This document shows positions 7,180 through 15,135 of a stretch of DNA of 64,000 nucleotides, piece by piece (the first letter of the stretch is position 1; every line of letters begins with the position of its first letter). The stretch is taken from NCBI GenBank assembly GCA_014799665.1, contig JAAVHP010000007.1:183784-247783 (forward strand), in the 5' to 3' direction. Source of the stretch: Clostridiales bacterium. GTDB lineage: Bacteria > Bacillota > Clostridia > Christensenellales > Pumilibacteraceae. The notes under the pieces are model-generated. The model ran no database searches and had not been told where the DNA came from. It saw nothing but the letters and a program-made list of their open reading frames with translations. Position numbers and translations under genes: made by a program.

Positions 7180-7563
7180 ATGTTCGGCAGACAGCGTAAA
7201 AAACGAATAAACGCGCGAGGGAAGGCGGGCGAGGACCTCGCCGTCAAGTATCTCGAAACGCACGGATACAGGGTGCTCGACCGCAATTACACCACCGATA
7301 TAGGCGAGGTGGATATTTTCATTACCGACGAGCATACGTTAATTGCCGTCGAGGTCAAGTCGCGGCTGTCGCTCGAATACGGCACTCCTGCCGAAGCGGT
7401 AGGGCACGAAAAGGTCAAAAAGATTTCGCAGGTCACTTCGCAGTACGTTAAGCAGTTTCGATTATTCGGCGTGCCTATCCGCTACGACATAGTGGAAGTG
7501 TATCTTAACGATAAAACGGTCAATCACATTGTAAACGCCTTCGATAGTTATTTGAATTATTAA
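7180..7563 (+). CDS. YraN/UPF0102 family endonuclease-like protein
   Basis: A 127-residue protein of the UPF0102 (YraN) family, which has a restriction-endonuclease-like fold. The GKAGEDLAVKYLETHGY start and the core GEVDIFITDEHTLIAVEVKSR carry the E-D-ExK residues of that fold. Its in vivo role is not settled. It closes the ylxM operon; a terminator begins 24 bp after its stop. The rnhB-yraN order is common in Bacillota. Confidence 0.93.
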   Translation: MFGRQRKKRINARGKAGEDLAVKYLETHGYRVLDRNYTTDIGEVDIFITDEHTLIAVEVKSRLSLEYGTPAEAVGHEKVKKISQVTSQYVKQFRLFGVPIRYDIVEVYLNDKTVNHIVNAFDSYLNY

Positions 7564-7586
7564 TAATCGAGTAAAACTTGGATAAG

Positions 7587-7619
7587 GTAGCTGTTTATTA
7601 CAAAACAGTTGCTTTTTTT
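7587..7619 (+). terminator. Terminator after yraN
   Basis: GTAGCTGTTT (7587-7596) pairs with AAACAGTTGC (7603-7612) in a 10-position stem with two wobbles, followed by seven T residues. The -35 box of the ATP synthase promoter (7609-7614) overlaps its right arm, a compact arrangement. Confidence 0.82.
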
Positions 7620-7637
7620 ATGCTACGGTGATATAAT
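7609..7637 (+). promoter_or_regulatory. Promoter of the ATP synthase operon
   Basis: TTGCTT (7609-7614), 17-bp spacer, then TGA followed by TATAAT (7632-7637). The predicted +1 is 7644, one base before the atpB ATG, implying an essentially leaderless transcript. Confidence 0.75.
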
Positions 7638-7644
7638 AAAATTG

Positions 7645-8310
7645 ATGGAATTCGAACTTCCCGCCATTGCGCCGCGCGTAGTAGCTACCGTAGGCGACTT
7701 CAATATAACCGAAACAATGCTGTCGACCTGCATTGTAACGGTCGCGCTGATCGTCTTTGCGGCAGTCGTGCGTATATTCTTTATTCCGCGCTGGAATAAG
7801 GATTTTAAGCATATTTCGGCGTTTAGAATGTTCTTTGAATGGGTAGTTGGAATTTTCGACGGCAACGCCGAAGAAATGACCGAGAAATATTCGTACCCCG
7901 TGGGTTCGCTTTATTTCGGCTGTTCGGCGTTTATCATGTTTGGAATACTGATAGAGCTTTTGGGTTTGCGGTCGCCGATGTCGGATCTTAACTGTAATCT
8001 CGTACTCGGTCTTATCACGTTCTTTACGGTATTGATATTCGGGTTTATCAAAAACAAGAGCAGGCGACTGTTGCATTACGCCGCGGTTATTCCGTTGATC
8101 ACCGATTGTATCGTTCCGTTTTCAATGGCGTTAAGGTTATTCGGCAGTGTGTATTCGGGATATTTGATTATGGATCTCGTGTATCAAACGGCGCTCAGAA
8201 ATATTCTGCCCGTTATTCTCGAACCGGTATTTACGCTGTTCCATGCTTTAATTCAGTCATTTATATTCATGTTCCTGTCAATGAATTTCGTAAACGAAGC
8301 TATCGAATAG
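7645..8310 (+). CDS. atpB: F1Fo ATP synthase subunit a
   Basis: Membrane subunit a forms the two half-channels that feed ions to the c-ring. I start at the ATG at 7645 (221 residues). An in-frame TTG at 7609 lies inside the preceding terminator and upstream of the promoter -10, so it cannot be used. Conserved features are LRSPMSDLNCNLVLGLITFF and SMALRLFGSVYSGY, which carries the essential stator Arg; the usual GN after RLF is GS here. The last helix has IQSFIFMFLS. At least five hydrophobic segments are visible. The only GGTGA lies 13 bases upstream, too far for a normal ribosome-binding site. Confidence 0.93.
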   Translation: MEFELPAIAPRVVATVGDFNITETMLSTCIVTVALIVFAAVVRIFFIPRWNKDFKHISAFRMFFEWVVGIFDGNAEEMTEKYSYPVGSLYFGCSAFIMFGILIELLGLRSPMSDLNCNLVLGLITFFTVLIFGFIKNKSRRLLHYAAVIPLITDCIVPFSMALRLFGSVYSGYLIMDLVYQTALRNILPVILEPVFTLFHALIQSFIFMFLSMNFVNEAIE

Positions 8311-8323
8311 CTGGGAGGTAATT

Positions 8324-8590
8324 ATGCAATCTTTTATCACAACGATCTTGCCCGTATTAACGTTTTTGGGCGCAGAGGGCATGACGGCGCTTGCCGCAGG
8401 CTTGGCGTCTATCGCGTGCGTAGGCGCGGCTATCGGCATGGGTATTTCCACCTGGAAAGCCGTGGAGAGCATGGCGCGCCAGCCCGAGGCGGCTAAGCAG
8501 ATCCGTTCGTCGCTCATAATCGGTCTTGCGTTCTGCGAAACTACGGCGTTATACGGTTTGCTTATTGCTATCATGCTGATAGTTATGTAA
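8324..8590 (+). CDS. atpE: F1Fo ATP synthase subunit c
   Basis: An 88-residue hairpin protein that forms the rotor ring. Helix 1 runs over about 18-45, the polar loop holds ARQPEA (51-56), and helix 2 is about 62-88. The ion-carrying carboxylate is Glu72 in CETTALYG. The downstream Thr73, Thr74 and Tyr77 match the Na+-type pattern, but the helix-1 Gln that ligands Na+ in Ilyobacter is Met39 here. Ion specificity is therefore ambiguous (inference: more likely H+). GGGAGG at 8313-8318 is a strong ribosome-binding site. Confidence 0.95.
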   Translation: MQSFITTILPVLTFLGAEGMTALAAGLASIACVGAAIGMGISTWKAVESMARQPEAAKQIRSSLIIGLAFCETTALYGLLIAIMLIVM

Positions 8591-8604
8591 TCGGTTTATC
8601 AGTT

Positions 8605-9123
8605 ATGACGACTTTTTTAAGCGCTAATCTTCTCGAAGTATTCGGGCTCGACTGGAAGTCGATGCTCTTTTACCTCGTCAACTTTATTTTGTTGATAGGG
8701 GCGTTAGTCGGATTGGTATATATTCCCGTCAGGAAAATGCTCAGGGCAAAGCGAAAAAGCCTTGACGACGTTTATCAAGAGAACGAAAAGCTGAAAGCCG
8801 AGACCGAATCGGTCAAAGCCGAGTACGAAAAGATCACCGCCGACGCAAAGGCGGAGAGCGCCAGGGCAGCTGCCGAGGTCGCGCTTGCCGCGCAGGAAAA
8901 GGCGGACGCCATTATCGACGAGGCACAACAAAAGGCTAACGCTATCGTAGACGGCGCAAAGAAGGAAGCGGCTATGCAGTCGGCGCAATTAAAGGGCGAG
9001 TACCGTGAGAGCGTGAATACTCTTGCAGTTCAGGTCGCGGAAAAGCTTTTGGAGCGCGAGATAACCGAGAAGGACAACGCCGATCTTATCGAGCAGGTTT
9101 TGTCTGATTGGGAGGATAACTGA
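8605..9123 (+). CDS. atpF: F1Fo ATP synthase subunit b
   Basis: Peripheral stalk subunit of 172 residues: one N-terminal membrane helix (about 18-42), then a long Ala/Glu/Lys-rich coiled coil (about 45-150) and a C-terminal tip (VAEKLLEREITEKDNADLIEQ) that normally binds subunit delta. Length is ordinary, so no delta domain is fused to b, unlike in mycobacteria. Its TGA overlaps the ATG of the following alpha gene by one base. Confidence 0.93.
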   Translation: MTTFLSANLLEVFGLDWKSMLFYLVNFILLIGALVGLVYIPVRKMLRAKRKSLDDVYQENEKLKAETESVKAEYEKITADAKAESARAAAEVALAAQEKADAIIDEAQQKANAIVDGAKKEAAMQSAQLKGEYRESVNTLAVQVAEKLLEREITEKDNADLIEQVLSDWEDN

Positions 9124-10928
9124 TGGCTCGCGTTATTGAGGTAACCTCGGCTGTCGAGCTTAACCCTTCGCAAATCAAAAAGATAGAAAAGGTTTTTTCG
9201 GCTAAGCACAAGCCCGAAAAGGTCGAGTTTGTCTATAAAATAGACAGGGATATTTTGGGCGGTTTGCTCGTCGTAGACGGCGAAGACTATTATGACGGCA
9301 CTATGCGCTCGCAGCTCGGCACTCTTAACTCGCAGCTTCACGCAGAGGAAGCCGCAGCGCCCCCTAAGCGCAGGCGAGGACAAAAGCGCGCCGACGATGA
9401 GGACGTCGCGTCCGATATAATCAAGTCGACCGATAAGCTTTTAGCGCGCACGGTCGGCGATTTCAAAAAAACGTTTGACGTTCGTCCCGCAGGCAGTATC
9501 GAGTTTTGCGGCGACGGCGTTATCATGTGCAGCGGGCTTGCTTCCGCCGAGTACGGCGAAATGCTCGAAGTCGAGAACGGCGTTCAGGCTATCGTTTTGA
9601 GCCTTACGGACGGCAACGTGGGCGCGATCGTGCTCGACGACGAGGACAAGGTAAGCGCGCGTATGCTCGTAAAGTCTACGGGCATGATAGTTTCGGTGCC
9701 TGTCGGCGAGCAATTGCTCGGGCGCGTAGTTAATCCGCTCGGCAAACCGATCGACGGTGCGGGCGATATTACGACCGAAAAGTTTCGTCCCATAGAAAGT
9801 CCCGCGCCGGCTATCAAGGATCGCGACAAGGTGAATACGCCTATGCAAACGGGCATACTCGCGATTGATTCCATGATACCGATAGGCAAGGGTCAGCGCG
9901 AGCTCATTATAGGCGATAGGCAAACGGGTAAAACCTCGATCGCTGTCGATACCATTCTTAACCAAAAAGGCAAGAACGTAATTTGCGTTTACGTTGCTAT
10001 CGGGCAAAAATCGTCTACCGTGTCGAGCATAGTAAACACGCTCAACGAACACGGCGCAATGGACTATACCGTTATCGTCAGCGCGACTGCACGCGACAGC
10101 CCGCCGTTACAGTATATTGCGCCGTACGCAGGTTGCGCCATTGCGGAAGAATTTATGTATGCGGGGCGCGACGTTCTTATCGTTTACGACGATCTGTCCA
10201 AGCACGCAGTGGCGTACCGCGCCATGAGCCTGCTTCTTAAACGCCCGCCGGGACGGGAAGCTTACCCCGGGGATATTTTCTATCTGCATTCGCGGTTGTT
10301 GGAGCGCGCGGCTAAGCTTAGCGGCGAGCTCGGCGGGGGATCGATCACGGCGCTCCCCATAGTCGAAACGCAGGCGGGCGACATATCGGCGTATATCCCT
10401 ACAAATATCATATCCATAACCGACGGTCAAATTTACCTTGAAAGCGATCTCTTTAACGCGGACGTCCGTCCTGCCATAAACGTAGGACTTTCGGTGTCGC
10501 GCGTGGGCGGCAGTGCGCAGACCAAGGCTATGCGAAAGGTGTCGGGAAAATTAAGGCTCGATCTTTCGCAATACCGCGAGCTCGCTGTGTTTGCGCGGTT
10601 CGGCGCGGACCTCGACCAATCGACTACGGCAATGCTCGAACAGGGCAAGCGCACGACCGAGATAATCAAGCAAGACGTACATTCTCCCATGAGCGTGGAG
10701 AATCAAATCGTGCTTCTCTATGTGACTACCAAAGAATTGTTAAACGATATACCCGTAAACCGCATAGGCGAGTTTAAGGATCGGTTTGTAAAGTTCTTTG
10801 AAATGAACTATTTCGAGATAGTAAAAGAGCTTCAAGCGGGTAAAGAGCTTTCCATGGATATGTGTATAGCGATCGAGGACGCCGTTCGCGAGTTTGAACT
10901 GTTCTTTTTGAGCGACGGAGAGAAATGA
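9123..10928 (+). CDS. atpA: Fused delta C-terminal domain plus ATP synthase subunit alpha
   Basis: At 601 residues this is about 100 longer than a normal alpha subunit. Residues 3-72 match the C-terminal domain of subunit delta/OSCP: VIEVTSAVELNPSQIKKIEK, YKIDRDILGGLLV and YYDGTMRSQL, with the GG and DG turns. A Lys/Arg/Ala-rich linker (about 73-95) follows. Then comes alpha proper: beta-barrel from about 120, P-loop GDRQTGKT at 264-271, and the Arg finger in VGLSVSRVGG. No separate delta gene exists between b and alpha, and the N-terminal helical domain of delta is missing. The ATG at 9123 overlaps the b stop. Both halves lie in one uninterrupted frame, so this is a real fusion and not a frameshift. 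Confidence 0.93.
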   Translation: MARVIEVTSAVELNPSQIKKIEKVFSAKHKPEKVEFVYKIDRDILGGLLVVDGEDYYDGTMRSQLGTLNSQLHAEEAAAPPKRRRGQKRADDEDVASDIIKSTDKLLARTVGDFKKTFDVRPAGSIEFCGDGVIMCSGLASAEYGEMLEVENGVQAIVLSLTDGNVGAIVLDDEDKVSARMLVKSTGMIVSVPVGEQLLGRVVNPLGKPIDGAGDITTEKFRPIESPAPAIKDRDKVNTPMQTGILAIDSMIPIGKGQRELIIGDRQTGKTSIAVDTILNQKGKNVICVYVAIGQKSSTVSSIVNTLNEHGAMDYTVIVSATARDSPPLQYIAPYAGCAIAEEFMYAGRDVLIVYDDLSKHAVAYRAMSLLLKRPPGREAYPGDIFYLHSRLLERAAKLSGELGGGSITALPIVETQAGDISAYIPTNIISITDGQIYLESDLFNADVRPAINVGLSVSRVGGSAQTKAMRKVSGKLRLDLSQYRELAVFARFGADLDQSTTAMLEQGKRTTEIIKQDVHSPMSVENQIVLLYVTTKELLNDIPVNRIGEFKDRFVKFFEMNYFEIVKELQAGKELSMDMCIAIEDAVREFELFFLSDGEK

Positions 10929-11758
10929 GCAATCTTTCTGAGATAAAACGAAAAATAGCGTCCGTCAAGCAAACCAAAAAGATAACAGGCGCAATGCAAA
11001 CGGTTTCGGTATCCAAGCTTCATAAGGCGACCGAGCTGTACGCAAACGCCCAAGCCTATTTCGCCGAATTGGACGAAGTAATGTCTATGCTTATCGGCAG
11101 CCCTGCGGCAAGGAGTTTGAGCGTAAAACCGAACGGGAATAAGCTCGTTATAGTGATCACGTCGGACCGCGGACTGTGCGGAAGCTTCGACGACGATATA
11201 CTCAAATTTGCCGACAGCGTTATTTCTAGCGACGATATAGTAATGCCTGTCGGTTCATTCGGCGACGAGCATTACAGGTCTCGACCCAATACCGATCTAA
11301 GCTTTATACATTCTTATTCGGCGTCGTACGGCGTGGCGCGGAAGATGGCAAGCAATATACTCGAAAGATACGGCAATGATATTAACTCGGTCAGTATCGT
11401 ATTCGCAAAATCTGTATCGGGCGCGCAACAGCCGATCGAGCTCGATATCTTGCCGTTAGAGAGCACATCGCGTGAAGATGTGGAAGTAGATTGTTTCGAG
11501 CCGTCGGTCGATGCTGTATTTCAAACGCTTTTACCGTTGTACGTTGCGGGGAAGATATATGACGCGCTATGCGAAATGAATATCGCCGAGCACAGCGCGC
11601 GGCAGTCGGCTATGTCTACCGCGACCGACAGTGCGGATAAGGTAATATCTGCGTTATCGTTGGAGTACAACCAGGCGCGGCAATCGGCTATAACCGAGCA
11701 AATAGTCGAGATCATAGGCGCGACTTCTGCGCTCGGCAAACAAGGAAACGGTCAATGA
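10925..11758 (+). CDS. atpG: F1Fo ATP synthase subunit gamma
   Basis: Central rotor shaft of F1, 277 residues. The N-terminal helix has EIKRKIASVKQTKKITGAMQ, then ITSDRGLCGSFDDDI, and the C-terminal helix ends SAITEQIVEIIGATSAL. Both long coiled-coil helices are present. ATGA overlaps link it to alpha upstream and beta downstream, the expected alpha-gamma-beta order. Confidence 0.96.
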   Translation: MSNLSEIKRKIASVKQTKKITGAMQTVSVSKLHKATELYANAQAYFAELDEVMSMLIGSPAARSLSVKPNGNKLVIVITSDRGLCGSFDDDILKFADSVISSDDIVMPVGSFGDEHYRSRPNTDLSFIHSYSASYGVARKMASNILERYGNDINSVSIVFAKSVSGAQQPIELDILPLESTSREDVEVDCFEPSVDAVFQTLLPLYVAGKIYDALCEMNIAEHSARQSAMSTATDSADKVISALSLEYNQARQSAITEQIVEIIGATSALGKQGNGQ

Positions 11759-13185
11759 GAAAAGACTACAATATGGGAATAGTATCCGTCGTTCTCGGTC
11801 CCGTCGTGGACGTTAAGTTCAACGTGAAGCTCCCTAAAATCTATGAAAAAATCGTCGTAGACACACACGACATGATAGCGTCGAGCTCGGTCAATACATC
11901 CGCCGCCGACGGGTTTATCGTGCTCGAAGTTATGAGCCATATCCCGCCGTCCACGGCTCGGTGTATCGCGCTCGAACCGACAGAGGGTATCGCTCGCGGC
12001 ATGAAGGCGTATGGGACGGGGCATCCTATTTCGGTGCCCGTCGGCACGAGCGTTTTGGGTCGCGTTATGAACGTTCTCGGCGACCCGATCGACGGCAAGG
12101 GCGAGATCAAGTCAGAGACGCACCGCTCCATTCACAGAAAAGCCCCCGAGTTTTACGAACAGAAATCGGGCGCACAGGTCATAGAAACGGGTATTAAGGT
12201 AATAGATCTTATCGCGCCGTACCAGCGCGGCGGCAAAATCGGTTTGTTCGGCGGTGCGGGCGTAGGAAAGACCGTGCTCATTATGGAGCTTATCCACAAC
12301 GTTGCGACCAAGCACGGCGGATATTCGATTTTTACGGGCGTGGGCGAACGCAGCCGCGAGGGTTACGAAATGATTTGCGACATGACCGAGAGCGGAGTTC
12401 TCGATAAAACGGCGCTTGTTTTCGGGCAAATGAACGAGCCGCCCGGCTCGCGTATGCGCACCGCCATGACGGGGCTCGCCGTCGCCGAGTATTTCCGCGA
12501 CGAAATGAATAAAGACGTTCTTTTGTTTATAGATAACATTTACCGCTACATTCAGGCGGGATCCGAGGTGTCCGCGCTGCTCGGCAGGCTTCCGTCGGCG
12601 GTTGGCTATCAGCCGACGCTCGCAACCGAGCTGGGCGCGCTCGAAGAACGTATCGCAACGACCAAGAACGGCTCTATTACTTCCATTCAGGCGGTGTACG
12701 TGCCCGCTGACGATTTGACCGATCCCGCGCCCGCCGCTATATTTACGCATTTGGATGCGACGACGGTGCTCAGCCGCAAGATAGTCGAGCAGGGCATTTA
12801 TCCCGCGGTCGATCCTTTGCAGTCTACGAGCCGTATGCTCGAAAAAACGATCGTCGGCGCTAAGCATTACGACGTGGCGCGCGGCGTGCAGGCGACCTTG
12901 CAGCGCTACGAGGATTTGAGCGATATTATTTCCATACTCGGCATGGACGAGCTGAGCGAGGAGGATAAGGCAATCGTATATCGTGCGCGCAAGCTTCAAC
13001 GCTTTTTCTCGCAGCCGTTGTTCGTCGCAAAGAATTATACGGGAATGGACGGACGGTTCGTGCCGCTCAAAACTACGCTCGAATGTTTCGACGCGATACT
13101 CAAAGGCGAAGCTGATAAATATCCCGAGTCGGCGTTCTATATGGTCGGCGATCTCGACGAAGTAAAGGAAAAGGCTAACGATTGA
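11755..13185 (+). CDS. atpD: F1Fo ATP synthase subunit beta
   Basis: Catalytic subunit, 476 residues. P-loop GGAGVGKT at 166-173, catalytic Glu in GVGERSREG, and AGSEVSALLGRLPSAVGYQP. The C-terminal DELSEEDK is the lever loop that pushes gamma. The usual NIFRF before the AGSEVS segment is NIYRY here, a mild change. The start ATG at 11755 overlaps the gamma stop; an in-frame ATG at 11773 is an alternative that would lose six residues. It ends in a TTGA overlap with atpC. Confidence 0.97.
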   Translation: MRKDYNMGIVSVVLGPVVDVKFNVKLPKIYEKIVVDTHDMIASSSVNTSAADGFIVLEVMSHIPPSTARCIALEPTEGIARGMKAYGTGHPISVPVGTSVLGRVMNVLGDPIDGKGEIKSETHRSIHRKAPEFYEQKSGAQVIETGIKVIDLIAPYQRGGKIGLFGGAGVGKTVLIMELIHNVATKHGGYSIFTGVGERSREGYEMICDMTESGVLDKTALVFGQMNEPPGSRMRTAMTGLAVAEYFRDEMNKDVLLFIDNIYRYIQAGSEVSALLGRLPSAVGYQPTLATELGALEERIATTKNGSITSIQAVYVPADDLTDPAPAAIFTHLDATTVLSRKIVEQGIYPAVDPLQSTSRMLEKTIVGAKHYDVARGVQATLQRYEDLSDIISILGMDELSEEDKAIVYRARKLQRFFSQPLFVAKNYTGMDGRFVPLKTTLECFDAILKGEADKYPESAFYMVGDLDEVKEKAND

Positions 13186-13553
13186 GCACGTTCGATCTTA
13201 AAATCGTCACGCCAAAAAGTGACTTTTATAACGGCGAGATAGAATATTTATCGTTCAATACCACAGACGGGAGCGTCGGCTTTATGCGCGGCGCGCTGCC
13301 GCGAATTACCGTCGTTAAAGAGGGTAAGCTCGTTATCAAGTCCCAAACCGTCAACGAAACATTTTATTGCGGCGACGGCATTGTCCGCGTTAAAAACGAC
13401 GGCATAACGGTTATCGTTTCGTACTGCTCGAAGGACGGACCAATGGTTTTGAACGATGACGAGGCTTTTGGAAACGGCAAGAAAGGTTTTAGCGAAAAGG
13501 ACTATAAATATCTTAAAGCCAGACTGGTTTCTACGATCAGAGATATTAAATAA
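13182..13553 (+). CDS. atpC: F1Fo ATP synthase subunit epsilon, short C-terminus
   Basis: Rotor-foot subunit, 123 residues. The N-terminal beta-sandwich is recognisable (FDLKIVTPKSDFYNGEIEYL, SVGFMRGALPRI, GDGIVRV). The usual two-helix C-terminal domain that can insert into F1 and inhibit hydrolysis is reduced to roughly one helix (about 103-123). The TTG at 13182 is the start and overlaps the beta stop (TTGA), with AAGGAAAAGG upstream as ribosome-binding site. It is the last gene of the operon; no clear terminator follows before alr. Confidence 0.9.
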   Translation: MSTFDLKIVTPKSDFYNGEIEYLSFNTTDGSVGFMRGALPRITVVKEGKLVIKSQTVNETFYCGDGIVRVKNDGITVIVSYCSKDGPMVLNDDEAFGNGKKGFSEKDYKYLKARLVSTIRDIK

Positions 13554-13606
13554 AAAGACGGGCGGGAGTGACGAATACCGTTTGAACCGCATACATAAAT
13601 TATGTT

Positions 13607-14602
13607 ATGCAAACGGTAGTCAGCTTGTCGCGTATGCGGCATAATATCAGGAAGTTTCGCGCCGCGACCCGCAACGCGTTTTGCGCGGTCGTTAAGGCGG
13701 ACGCGTACGGTCACGGCGTGGCGGTGTGCAAGTATATAGAGCCGCTCGTCGATTGTTTTATGGTCGCTACGGCGGACGAAGCGGTTACGCTTTTGGCGCT
13801 TACCGATAAGCCCGTATTGGTGCTCGGCGGCGATATTGCGCCGTTTACGCGCGTTTACGAGCCGCAAATCGTGCCTACGGTGTGCGACGTGCAGCAGCTC
13901 ACCGCTATTCTCGGCGCGGGATACAAGCGTTTTTCGGTCGCGATCAACACGGGCATGAACAGGCTCGGCGCCGACGAATACAGGCTAAACGAAATAGTCG
14001 CGGAGTGCAAAAGCCGTGATATTATGCCGTGGTCGGTATACTCGCACTTGTACGGCGGCATATCGTCCGCGACCTTGCAAGCGTCGGAATTCGAGCGGCT
14101 CACCGTCGAGCCGATTCTGAGAAAAAATCGGCATTTGTATTCGTCGTGTGCGCTAGATCTACCGGGATTCGATATGTTCGATATGACGCGCGGCGGGATA
14201 GCCATGTACGGCTACGGCAAGGGCATGGAACAGGTAATGAAGGTTCGCGCCAAGATTGTGAGCGTTTCGCGCGTGAGTAAAGGCGAGCACGTTGGGTACG
14301 GTGATTACGTTCTAGACCGCGACACTACGGTCGCGACCGTCAGGTGCGGATATGCCGACGGGCTTAGGCGGTGCGATAAGCAGTTATACTTAAAGGTGCG
14401 CGGCATTAAGTGTCCGGTTATCGGTCAGCCGTGCATGGATCTGACTATGATAGACGTAACGAATACGCTTTGCCGCGTGGGCGAGTATGCCTACCTTATA
14501 GCCGATAAGGACGATGCGGAGTATCTTGCCAAGTGTTACGGAACGATAGTTTATGAGGTGTTGACGGGCTTTAATGGACGGAACGAAAGATTTTACATAT
14601 AG
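13607..14602 (+). CDS. alr: Alanine racemase
   Basis: PLP-dependent enzyme making D-alanine for peptidoglycan. The PLP lysine is Lys30 in VVKADAYGHG, and the catalytic Tyr region is HVGYGDYV. The substrate barrel ends with RCGYADGLRR and GQPCMDLTMIDVT. The length of 331 is shorter than the usual 370; the C-terminal beta-domain is trimmed. The ATG at 13607 gives the usual short first strand before RHNIRKFR. It is 53 bp from atpC and overlaps the next gene by 29 bases. Confidence 0.94.
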   Translation: MQTVVSLSRMRHNIRKFRAATRNAFCAVVKADAYGHGVAVCKYIEPLVDCFMVATADEAVTLLALTDKPVLVLGGDIAPFTRVYEPQIVPTVCDVQQLTAILGAGYKRFSVAINTGMNRLGADEYRLNEIVAECKSRDIMPWSVYSHLYGGISSATLQASEFERLTVEPILRKNRHLYSSCALDLPGFDMFDMTRGGIAMYGYGKGMEQVMKVRAKIVSVSRVSKGEHVGYGDYVLDRDTTVATVRCGYADGLRRCDKQLYLKVRGIKCPVIGQPCMDLTMIDVTNTLCRVGEYAYLIADKDDAEYLAKCYGTIVYEVLTGFNGRNERFYI

Positions 14603-15134
14603 CGATAAAGCGGCGGTGCGAAGCGAGCTTCTTCGTATCCGCGCCGAAATAACGGACAAGCTTTTAAAGTCGACAGAGATCGCACGGCGGGCATTGACGC
14701 TTGTGCGCGGAAACGTTATGACCTATATTTCCATCGACTCTGAGGTCGATACCGTCTACCTCAACGACGAGCTGTTAAAGCGAGGCGATATTGTTTTATT
14801 TGCGCCGTATACAGTGAATGGAAAAATTCTGCCGCGGCGCGTAAAAAGGTTTGATAAACCCGATAAGTACGGAAATATGCCGAGCGACTGTTATTTTGCT
14901 TCGTGTAAAATTAAGGGTATTTTTCTCGATTATTGTATAACTCCGCTCGTCGGTTTTAACGACGGCGGCTACCGCATAGGATACGGTAAGGGGTGCTACG
15001 ACAAATTCTTTTGCGATTTTTCGGCACGGAAGGTCGGTTTGGCGTTCGAGAGCCAGCACGCAAATTTTTCAGAGCAGGCGCACGATATACCCCTCGATTG
15101 TTGCGTTACCGAACAAAAGGTGATATACTTTTAG
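14574..15134 (+). CDS. 5-formyltetrahydrofolate cyclo-ligase family protein
   Basis: A 186-residue member of the 5-FCL (YgfA) family, which converts 5-formyl-THF to 5,10-methenyl-THF with ATP. It keeps the N-terminal KAAVRSELLRIR helix, the hydrophobic TYISIDSEVDT strand and the signature GYRIGYGKGCYDKFF near the C-terminus. The start overlaps alr by 29 bases; a later start would remove the first helix. The 3' end contains the -10 box of rsmD. Confidence 0.88.
   Translation: MDGTKDFTYSDKAAVRSELLRIRAEITDKLLKSTEIARRALTLVRGNVMTYISIDSEVDTVYLNDELLKRGDIVLFAPYTVNGKILPRRVKRFDKPDKYGNMPSDCYFASCKIKGIFLDYCITPLVGFNDGGYRIGYGKGCYDKFFCDFSARKVGLAFESQHANFSEQAHDIPLDCCVTEQKVIYF
15101..15129 (+). promoter_or_regulatory. 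Internal promoter for rsmD
   Basis: TTGCGT (15101-15106), 17-bp spacer, TGA then TATACT (15124-15129), all inside the end of the cyclo-ligase gene. The predicted +1 is 15136, the A of the rsmD ATG. Reinitiation from the upstream gene is also possible, since its TAG ends one base before the ATG. Confidence 0.6.
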
Positions 15135-15135
15135 T

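Noticed and set aside
9123..9410. Delta-like segment as a frameshifted separate atpH
   Set aside because: The frame is continuous with alpha, starts at a TGATG overlap with atpF, and the delta N-terminal half is absent and not just out of frame.
12112..12999. Minus-strand frame opposite atpD
   Set aside because: Shadow of the beta-subunit gene without start signals or motifs.
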